From: an archaeon
GTDB taxonomy: Archaea > Nanobdellota > Nanobdellia > SCGC-AAA011-G17 > GW2011-AR17
DNA length: 7,894 nucleotides
Direction: 5' to 3'
Assembly: GCA_023245755.1 (NCBI GenBank)
Contig: JAHFJQ010000048.1
Location: 1-7,894 of the forward strand
How positions within the stretch are numbered: position 1 is the stretch's first letter; each line of letters starts with the position of its first letter. The position numbers and the translations under genes are program-made. The notes beneath the pieces are model-generated. The model was not told the DNA's origin. It searched no databases and was given only the letters and a program-made list of their open reading frames with translations. Shown here one piece after another: positions 1-3,957 of the stretch.

Positions 1-1
1 G

Positions 2-469
2 ACAAATGTAGACTATCTCCATTTTGTAGAACGTTGTAAAGATGATACAAGGAATTTACGAAAAGCGTTCTCTAAAGAATTGCAAAGTAGAGAACTCCCT
101 TTTCGTGGAACACAAGTTCGTGCAGGTCGTACTAGAAAGAATGAAACCTCTAGTGTTAGTTTTCTCATTCGCCCACCTTTTTTTAGTTCCTATGAAGAAA
201 AGAATGAAGATACTCGATGGCAAGGAAAAGAAATCGTTTTTGTTTTACATGTTGATGAAAATAATTTTGTAACGGGATTGAGATATTACTCTAAGGGGGA
301 TGTGCCTGAGCTTACTTTATTTAAGAGGAGTATGGCATTATGGGTTACAGAACACTCTACTGATCTTCAATATTCCTATCGAGACTGGCCAACTTTTTCT
401 CATTTCCTTGCAAATGGTCTTGAAGAAAATATGCATCACTTAGGTTATGAAAAAGAACGGGCTGCATAA
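2..469 (+). CDS. Unrecognised cytoplasmic protein, 3' part only
   Basis: The reading frame is already open at the left edge of the window and runs 155 codons to a TAA, so the start codon lies upstream. The visible part is polar and charged, with no membrane segment or signal peptide. It is rich in Arg, Glu and aromatic residues (for example RAGRTRKNE, IRPPFFSSYEEKNED, VFVLHVDENN, RDWPTFSHF). The block VFVLHVDENNFVTGLRYY reads like paired beta strands, and the C-terminus is helical and charged. I do not recognise the family and assign no function. An internal TTG at position 80 is not needed as a start because the frame is coding-like on both sides of it. A T-tract follows the stop, and the downstream toxin-antitoxin pair has its own promoter, so the gene is probably a separate transcription unit. 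Confidence 0.75.
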   Translation, partial: TNVDYLHFVERCKDDTRNLRKAFSKELQSRELPFRGTQVRAGRTRKNETSSVSFLIRPPFFSSYEEKNEDTRWQGKEIVFVLHVDENNFVTGLRYYSKGDVPELTLFKRSMALWVTEHSTDLQYSYRDWPTFSHFLANGLEENMHHLGYEKERAA

Positions 470-472
470 ATC

Positions 473-478
473 TTTTTT
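473..478 (+). terminator. T-tract after first gene
   Basis: A run of six T lies 4 nt after the TAA of the first gene, in a pyrimidine-rich stretch. Archaeal RNA polymerase can terminate at such tracts without a hairpin. This is positional evidence only. Confidence 0.35.
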
Positions 479-555
479 CGGTGTGCTCCTTTTCTTAAAT
501 ACTCTTTGTCCTTTTCGGAAAGATTTTCAGAAAAGAATGCTTTTTTGAATAGAAA

Positions 556-566
556 GGCTAATATAC
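556..566 (+). promoter_or_regulatory. Likely promoter of the toxin-antitoxin pair
   Basis: A TATA-like TAATATAC (559-566) follows purine-rich GAAAGG, a plausible BRE. With the 31-nt TATA-to-start spacing seen at other promoters here, transcription would begin near 590, leaving a leader of about 12 nt before the antitoxin ATG at 602. A weak AGGT (589-592) could serve as ribosome-binding site. Confidence 0.4.
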
Positions 567-588
567 TACTACTACATAGGTTGTATAT
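561..588. repeat. Inverted repeat over the antitoxin promoter (possible operator)
   Basis: ATATAC (561-566) is mirrored by GTATAT (583-588) across 16 nt that include an ACTACTACTAC run. The repeat overlaps the proposed TATA box and spans to the predicted start site. Antitoxins with ribbon-helix-helix domains usually bind such palindromes to repress their own operon; that role is inferred, and the arms are short and AT-rich. Confidence 0.3.
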
Positions 589-601
589 AGGTACTTATAC
601 A

Positions 602-826
602 ATGGAACAATCAACTATCCTCTTAGATAAGGAAACGATACAAATGCTTCAAAAAAATAGGGAATACCCTCGACAAAGTTATAGAGAACTTCTTAGACAT
701 ATGATTCAAATCTTTGAGCAGGTACAAAAAAGAAATCAGTATGATGAGTTTCTTCATAAAATTCAACAAAAGAAAATGAAAGAACTTTGGGATAATAAGG
801 AAGATGAGGCTTGGGAACATGCATAA
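602..826 (+). CDS. Antitoxin of a MazF-like toxin-antitoxin pair (RHH-like)
   Basis: A 74-aa protein encoded immediately upstream of, and overlapping, a MazF-like toxin gene. Its N-terminus (STILLDKETIQMLQ, then a basic helix around SYRELLRHMI) fits a ribbon-helix-helix pattern: one beta strand for DNA contact followed by two helices. The C-terminal third is a highly charged helix ending in MKELWDNKEDEAWEHA, the kind of acidic-aromatic tail that archaeal antitoxins use to occupy the toxin's active site. Expected role: neutralise the toxin and autorepress the operon. The frame stays open back to a TTG at 506, but ATG 602 is preferred because the RHH strand begins there and the upstream extension runs through the promoter. 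The stop codon lies inside the toxin gene (8-nt overlap), so the two are translationally coupled. The family assignment rests on pattern and context. Confidence 0.75.
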   Translation: MEQSTILLDKETIQMLQKNREYPRQSYRELLRHMIQIFEQVQKRNQYDEFLHKIQQKKMKELWDNKEDEAWEHA

Positions 827-1124
827 GTTTGGAGATGTTGTTCTTACTCAAATCCAATTTGTCGATACTTTTGAAGTAAAGATACGGCCTGCTTTAGTTC
901 TTTTTGAAGACTGGGGAAATATTGTAGTTGCAGGTATTACTAGCAACAAAGAAATGGATGGAATTTCTTTAAGTCGTAAAGAAGGTGCTATTAAAGAAAG
1001 TGTCATTAAGTTGAATTATGTTTTTACTGTCTCTGATGCCATGATTCAAAAAACTCTTTTTACTCTTCCTTCTCAAAAGAAGAATATTGTTCGTTTAGCC
1101 TTTATGAAAAAGCTTCAAGAGTGA
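819..1124 (+). CDS. MazF/PemK-family toxin (putative mRNA interferase)
   Basis: A 101-aa protein with the layout of the MazF/PemK fold: the N-terminal strand FGDVVLTQIQFVD, the signature IRPALVL (R23-P24), and the strand VVAGITSN carrying T41/S42. In the family the Arg of the RPA block and the Thr/Ser of the ITS block belong to the RNA-cleaving site, so the catalytic residues appear intact. The block SVIKLNYVFTVS (about 61-72) matches the usual central strand leading to the C-terminal helix, and the length is typical. I chose ATG 819 over ATG 804 because the family begins with a short leader before the Gly-Asp strand and because TGAGG (805-809) gives a Shine-Dalgarno site 9 nt upstream. Expected role: sequence-specific endoribonuclease held inactive by the upstream antitoxin; RNA specificity cannot be read from sequence. 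Confidence 0.85.
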   Translation: MHKFGDVVLTQIQFVDTFEVKIRPALVLFEDWGNIVVAGITSNKEMDGISLSRKEGAIKESVIKLNYVFTVSDAMIQKTLFTLPSQKKNIVRLAFMKKLQE

Positions 1125-1130
1125 TTTTTT
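1125..1130 (+). terminator. T-tract directly after the toxin gene
   Basis: Six T follow the TGA of the toxin without a gap. The next promoter begins within 10 nt, so termination here would separate the toxin-antitoxin pair from the pilin-like operon. There is no hairpin. Confidence 0.4.
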
Positions 1131-1134
1131 CTAA

Positions 1135-1148
1135 GAAACGTTTATAAA
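1135..1148 (+). promoter_or_regulatory. Archaeal promoter of the pilin-like operon (leaderless)
   Basis: A canonical TATA box TTTATAAA (1141-1148) preceded by GAAACG (possible BRE). Its first base lies 31 nt before the ATG at 1172, so transcription should start at or next to the start codon, giving a leaderless mRNA. The spacer is pyrimidine-rich (for example CTTCTCTTGTCTTTCTG), as at the promoter upstream of 6296. Confidence 0.7.
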
Positions 1149-1171
1149 TTCACTTCTCTTGTCTTTCTGTT

Positions 1172-1675
1172 ATGAAAAAAAGAGGACAACTATTAGGATT
1201 ACCTTTACTTCTTGTCTTTGCTTTAATTGTTGGGGCATTTATTATGCTCTATGGAGCAAAAGTTATTTATGATCTTACACAGCAAGCAAATTATGTTGAT
1301 TTTTTAGATATCCTCGATGATCTCGATACTAATATTCAGACCTTTGAGGCATATGACGTTGGTTCTTCCAAAGTGTATGCTTTAGAGTTTCCTGATGCGG
1401 TAGAAACAATTTGCTTTTATGATTCCACGCAAACGGATTCTTGTACTTTAGATGGAGAGCCATGTTCTGCCGAACTAGAAGGAGAGCTTGTTCTTTTGGA
1501 AGATTCTGAATACAATGTGTTTATTCTTCCTTCTGGAGTGTATGAACGAACACGGTTTACGATTAGTGTTTTTCAAAGTATTGATGGAAATCCTGTTTGT
1601 GTTTCCAATGGTGGAAGTATTACCATTCAATCTCAAAAAGATTCTGTAGGCATAGCATACTATGATACATCATAA
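1172..1675 (+). CDS. Pilin-like exported protein 1 (class III signal peptide)
   Basis: A 167-aa protein starting MKKRGQLLGL, followed by a hydrophobic helix (about residues 7-27) and a polar extracellular domain. R4-G5-Q6-L7 fits the class III signal-peptide pattern cut by the archaeal prepilin peptidase after Gly, which leaves the hydrophobic helix to pack in a pilus core. The remainder is acidic (FLDILDDLDTN) and then beta-strand-like, with four cysteines (about 81, 91, 98 and 143). The family is not recognised beyond the N-terminus; it could be a minor pilin or simply a membrane-anchored surface protein. It is first in a four-gene operon with a leaderless promoter, and its end overlaps the next start by 14 nt. 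Codons are strongly AT-ending (Phe almost always TTT), unlike the S-layer gene. Confidence 0.75.
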   Translation: MKKRGQLLGLPLLLVFALIVGAFIMLYGAKVIYDLTQQANYVDFLDILDDLDTNIQTFEAYDVGSSKVYALEFPDAVETICFYDSTQTDSCTLDGEPCSAELEGELVLLEDSEYNVFILPSGVYERTRFTISVFQSIDGNPVCVSNGGSITIQSQKDSVGIAYYDTS

Positions 1676-2669
1676 AGGGCAGCTCTCTAGTGGGTTTAAT
1701 TATATTTTTGCACTGATTATAGGGGGTATTGTCTTTATGTTCTTTGTCGGCTTTGCGTACCAATACCTGAATTTTGCAGGTTCTCTTTCTGCGGCAGAAC
1801 TTGTAAGTTCGCTCAATGATGAGTTTGCTGCCTTTAGTGTGTCGGACTCAGCAGAAAAGGCTTTGGATTTTTCTTCTTCTGTTACTTTTCGTGTCTATGA
1901 TGGGCAATTGGTAAGTAATGGACAGTCAAAAACCATTGATCATGCTATCTTTTCTCCCTTTGAATTAGAAGGGGACCATATATATATAGCAACCAAAGCC
2001 TTAGAAGTTCCGTACAGGGTAGGAAATCTGTTTTATATTACTGATGATCATACTGTCTATATTCTGGTGTATGATGCGACAAGTCAAGATGTGGTTGAAA
2101 GCTTGCAAAGTTCCTATAATTCTTTACCCAGTAGCTTTCCTGTAGAGACAGTTTCTACAACCCAGCTTTCTACGGACTTACAAACGTTGTATGAGCTTAC
2201 TGCGGGCTATGACCATGTCCGTTTTATTTTTTTTGGGGATTCTGGAAATTATATAGACTCTCTTGCAGAAACTTTTCCGGACTATGAGGTTTTGGAGGTA
2301 AGTTCTACACTGAAAGATTATTCTTCTGGAGAGGTTATGTTTCCTGATGGAACATCTGTTGTTTATGTTACCTATCCTCTGCTCATTGGAGCAATGGTTT
2401 CTTCAGATGCAGCAAGTTATACTTATACCTTTGAGCTTGTCTTTGAAAAACTCTCTCGGGTTTCGAGTGTCTATTATGATAAAGCCAAATTTCTTTCTGC
2501 ACGCCTTCCTGAATGTGATTATGCTCCAATTAAAACAGCTTTGAATAATTACAAAACCTTTGTAGGCGACTCTGAAAATTATGATTCCTATAGTTCCTTG
2601 CTTGCAAAACTGGTTTTAGTTGAGGATGCAAACAATAACCTTGGGGGTGATTGTCCTGAGGTCTATTAA
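1662..2669 (+). CDS. Pilin-like exported protein 2, large (335 aa)
   Basis: Begins MIHHKGQLSS, with K5-G6-Q7-L8 fitting a class III signal peptide, then a membrane helix at about 14-34. The roughly 300-residue extracellular part alternates beta-rich blocks (VTFRVYDGQLV, HTVYILVYDA, HVRFIFFGDSG) with a helical C-terminal region. Only two cysteines are present, C285 and C331, both in that C-terminal region, which ends GGDCPEVY; a disulfide there is plausible. There are no recognisable catalytic motifs and I do not recognise the family. It is far longer than a typical major pilin, so a minor, tip or adhesin-type subunit is possible, but that is inference. The start lies inside the previous gene (14-nt overlap) with only a weak upstream TAGG, suggesting translational coupling. 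The third gene follows 19 nt after the stop. Confidence 0.75.
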   Translation: MIHHKGQLSSGFNYIFALIIGGIVFMFFVGFAYQYLNFAGSLSAAELVSSLNDEFAAFSVSDSAEKALDFSSSVTFRVYDGQLVSNGQSKTIDHAIFSPFELEGDHIYIATKALEVPYRVGNLFYITDDHTVYILVYDATSQDVVESLQSSYNSLPSSFPVETVSTTQLSTDLQTLYELTAGYDHVRFIFFGDSGNYIDSLAETFPDYEVLEVSSTLKDYSSGEVMFPDGTSVVYVTYPLLIGAMVSSDAASYTYTFELVFEKLSRVSSVYYDKAKFLSARLPECDYAPIKTALNNYKTFVGDSENYDSYSSLLAKLVLVEDANNNLGGDCPEVY

Positions 2670-2673
2670 TACA

Positions 2674-2682
2674 AAAGGAGAT
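2674..2682 (+). promoter_or_regulatory. Shine-Dalgarno site deciding the start of pilin-like gene 3
   Basis: AAAGGAGAT lies between the stop of gene 2 and ATG 2689, with 8 nt between GGAG and the ATG. This favours 2689 over starts inside gene 2. Read in frame, the same bases also encode Lys-Gly, which could be a signal-peptidase motif if an upstream start were used. Confidence 0.6.
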
Positions 2683-2688
2683 ATCCAG

Positions 2689-3171
2689 ATGATGGAAACC
2701 ATTATGGTTGCCATGATTTTTATGGTTGTTCTTATTGTAGCCTTAGCTTTTTATTTTAAGTTCTCTTTACAACATACCGAAGAAGCAGGGAATACTGCTT
2801 GTCTTATTTCTAATACGGTTCTTTTATCTTCCATTGCTTCTATGCCAGAAATACAGTGTAGTATTCATGGTGTGCGGGAACAATGTATAGATACGTCTAA
2901 ACTGCTTGTTTTTGATGCCAGTAGGGAGTATTCGACTTTTTTTACCTCCAATTGTCAACAGAAAGTGTATTTTACAGAAGTGTATCCTGTTCCTGAGGAT
3001 GTGACTGAGGTATGTACTCAAGGGACTTATCCTCATTGTGCAGTATATGCATATTATGATCCGAATGTGACGTATAGTGCTTCTATTCTTATATCTACTC
3101 CCGTGAGCTTGTATTATCCTCTTACTGATGAATATCATTTTGGAAAGTTAGTTGTTGAGGTCTTACAATGA
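2689..3171 (+). CDS. Pilin-like exported protein 3, cysteine-rich
   Basis: A 160-aa protein with an N-terminal membrane helix (about residues 3-24) ending in the block FYFKFS, which the next protein repeats at the same place; the two are probably related. The exterior domain has six cysteines, consistent with three disulfides, one sequon (NVT) and a Tyr/Pro-rich C-terminal half. As annotated, the protein lacks the Lys-Gly-Gln signal seen in its three neighbours. The frame is open upstream, and starts at ATG 2626, TTG 2641 or GTG 2647 would add Lys-Gly-Asp-Ile, which does fit the class III pattern. I kept ATG 2689 because of the Shine-Dalgarno site at 2674-2682 and the small gap to gene 2. Its last codon overlaps the start of gene 4 (ATGA). 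Family and function are not recognised beyond the pilin-like architecture. Confidence 0.7.
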   Translation: MMETIMVAMIFMVVLIVALAFYFKFSLQHTEEAGNTACLISNTVLLSSIASMPEIQCSIHGVREQCIDTSKLLVFDASREYSTFFTSNCQQKVYFTEVYPVPEDVTEVCTQGTYPHCAVYAYYDPNVTYSASILISTPVSLYYPLTDEYHFGKLVVEVLQ

Positions 3172-3593
3172 AAAAAGGACAGACGGAAATTATTGGCTTT
3201 ATGATTATTATTTTGCTCCTCTTTTTTGCTTTGATCTTTTATTTTAAATTCTCTGCTTCTGATAGTACGGATTTTCTAGGAGAAACAGAAACTGCATTAG
3301 AAGTTTCTAATCTTCTTACTGTGATGAAACAGTATAGTATTTGTGATGGGTTTTCTCTTGGTGATGCAATAAAAACGTGTGCACAGGGGGGAGGATTTGT
3401 TTGTGATGTTGATGCATGTGATACTGTGCGTGAGCAAGTTGCTCAGATTACTTCTCTTAATGGGTGGGAAGAAAGTTCTTATATGTTCTATATCGGCGAA
3501 GAATTATATTCTCCTAGTACTTGTGTAGGAGATACCCTTGCAGAAGAGTACACTACTGCAGGAGTCGATGTAAGATTGGTTTATTGTTACTAA
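3168..3593 (+). CDS. Pilin-like exported protein 4, cysteine-rich
   Basis: A 141-aa protein starting MKKGQTEIIG, a clear class III signal (K3-G4-Q5-T6) with a Glu at mature position 3, then a membrane helix at about 8-26 and the FYFKFS block shared with the preceding protein. The small exterior domain has six cysteines (motifs SICDG, KTCAQ, FVCDVDACD, STCVG, VYCY), suggesting three disulfides. Helical, pilin-like packing with a disulfide-rich head is the simplest reading; it may be the major or a minor subunit of a surface filament. Translation is coupled to the previous gene through an ATGA overlap, and TGAGGT (3156-3161) provides a ribosome-binding site 6 nt away. It is the last gene of the operon. 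No secretion ATPase or platform gene is in the window, so assembly by a type IV-like machine is inferred. Confidence 0.75.
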   Translation: MKKGQTEIIGFMIIILLLFFALIFYFKFSASDSTDFLGETETALEVSNLLTVMKQYSICDGFSLGDAIKTCAQGGGFVCDVDACDTVREQVAQITSLNGWEESSYMFYIGEELYSPSTCVGDTLAEEYTTAGVDVRLVYCY

Positions 3594-3635
3594 CGCGTAG
3601 TCTCCTGATAATGCCCTTTCTTCTAGGAATTCTTT

Positions 3636-3652
3636 GGTTATAGCCTTTTTTT
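3636..3652 (+). terminator. Probable terminator of the pilin-like operon
   Basis: GGTTATAGCC can form a tiny 3-bp stem and is followed directly by seven T (3646-3652), 43 nt after the stop of pilin-like gene 4. The T-run is the main evidence, since the stem is weak. Confidence 0.45.
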
Positions 3653-3665
3653 AGTCTTGTAACTT

Positions 3666-3683
3666 GGAGAGTAGTAACTTTCC
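3666..3683 (+). other. Hairpin with 7-bp stem and AGTA loop
   Basis: GGAGAGT (3666-3672) pairs with ACTTTCC (3677-3683) with one G-U wobble and a 4-nt loop. It lies 14 nt after the T-run, so it could protect or mark the 3' end of read-through operon mRNA. No T-run follows it. Function unknown. Confidence 0.4.
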
Positions 3684-3779
3684 CTCCTATAGATCTCTGA
3701 TCTAGAGCTTAAATTTACGGCTTGTATGGCTTGAATTTTGCATAATTAGTATTAACCTATGTTCCTTAAGCGATAAATG

Positions 3780-3787
3780 TTTATAAA
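3780..3787 (+). promoter_or_regulatory. TATA box of the S-layer gene
   Basis: TTTATAAA, identical to the box at 1141-1148, lies in CGATAAATG-TTTATAAA-TGC. Using the same 31-nt spacing, transcription should begin near 3811, giving a leader of about 116 nt before ATG 3927. A long leader with a strong Shine-Dalgarno contrasts with the leaderless operons on either side. Confidence 0.7.
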
Positions 3788-3813
3788 TGCTTGTTGGTGA
3801 AATAGTCTTACAA

Positions 3814-3957
3814 ATGAAGTTAGCTGAAAGTGACTTTGCTAAAAACAGTGATGACATACACAGGGGTTATAGCCTCTGTACAAAAACAGTTAATTATAAT
3901 CACACACAGGGAGGTGTTGTGGAAAAATGCAAGAACAATTTATTAGAAAAACTATGA
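3814..3957 (+). CDS. Possible leaderless upstream ORF in the S-layer mRNA (47 codons)
   Basis: An ATG at 3814 opens a 47-codon frame beginning MKLAESDFAKNSDD and ending NNLLEKL at TGA 3955. It starts about 3 nt after the transcription start predicted from the TATA box, so it would be translated in nearly leaderless fashion like the neighbouring operons. It overlaps the first ten codons of the S-layer gene in another frame. It contains the S-layer Shine-Dalgarno site, and its stop forms ATGA with the S-layer codon Met10 (3954-3956). The peptide is polar, with two cysteines and no membrane segment, and is not recognised. A frame this short can be open by chance, so I treat it as a candidate regulatory ORF rather than an established gene. 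Confidence 0.3.
   Translation: MKLAESDFAKNSDDIHRGYSLCTKTVNYNHTQGGVVEKCKNNLLEKL
3841..3890 (+). repeat. AAAAACAGT direct repeat flanking the leader hairpin
   Basis: AAAAACAGT occurs at 3841-3849 and again at 3882-3890, one copy on each side of the hairpin at 3860-3879. Such paired A-rich sites could be single-stranded landing sites for an RNA-binding protein; this is inference. Confidence 0.35.
3860..3879 (+). promoter_or_regulatory. Hairpin in the S-layer mRNA leader
   Basis: ACAGGGGT (3860-3867) pairs with GCCTCTGT (3872-3879) around a 4-nt TATA loop: eight consecutive pairs, two of them G-U wobbles. The wobbles mean the fold favours the + strand RNA over its complement, as expected for an RNA element. 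It lies 29 nt upstream of the Shine-Dalgarno site and could influence mRNA stability or ribosome access. Confidence 0.5.
3909..3916 (+). promoter_or_regulatory. Strong Shine-Dalgarno site of the S-layer gene
   Basis: GGGAGGTG is close to a full match to the anti-Shine-Dalgarno end of archaeal 16S rRNA, with 10 nt between it and ATG 3927. It is the strongest ribosome-binding site in the window and fixes the S-layer start at 3927 rather than the internal Met10 codon. Confidence 0.8.

Larger units (their letters stand above)
3594..3926. other. Intergenic region between the pilin-like operon and the S-layer gene
   Basis: These 333 nt hold, in order, a possible terminator for the upstream operon (3636-3652), a 7-bp hairpin (3666-3683), an AT-rich stretch in which I see nothing definite (about 3685-3770), the S-layer promoter (3780-3787) and the S-layer mRNA leader with a possible upstream ORF and hairpin. 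The decamer GGTTATAGCC occurs twice, next to the terminator T-run (3636-3645) and inside the leader hairpin (3865-3874). I found no tRNA-like fold. Confidence 0.6.

Noticed and set aside
42..272. An open + strand frame of 76 codons
   Set aside because: It lies wholly inside the first gene, whose frame is open from the window edge to 469 with better coding character.
506..601. Upstream extension of the antitoxin to TTG 506
   Set aside because: It runs through the proposed TATA box and operator, and the domain-like part begins at ATG 602.
804..818. ATG 804 as the toxin start
   Set aside because: ATG 819 has a properly spaced Shine-Dalgarno site and gives the usual short N-terminus of MazF-like toxins.
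623..820. Minus-strand open frame opposite the antitoxin
   Set aside because: It is antisense to a convincing gene; its Phe/Leu/Ile-rich translation is what A-rich coding DNA gives in reverse.
2347..2544. Second + strand open frame inside pilin-like gene 2
   Set aside because: It is nested entirely in the larger gene, has no ribosome site, and no recognisable protein character.
2824..3138. Minus-strand open frame opposite pilin-like gene 3
   Set aside because: It is antisense to a gene with a clear membrane helix, ribosome site and operon position.
3700..3716. Palindromic AGATC/GATCT and CTCT/AGAG arms
   Set aside because: The stems are only 4-5 bp, mutually exclusive, and not followed by a T-run.
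3594..3780. tRNA, small RNA gene or CRISPR repeat in the intergenic region
   Set aside because: I see no cloverleaf, no CCA-type end, and no regularly spaced repeats; only short hairpins and a T-run.
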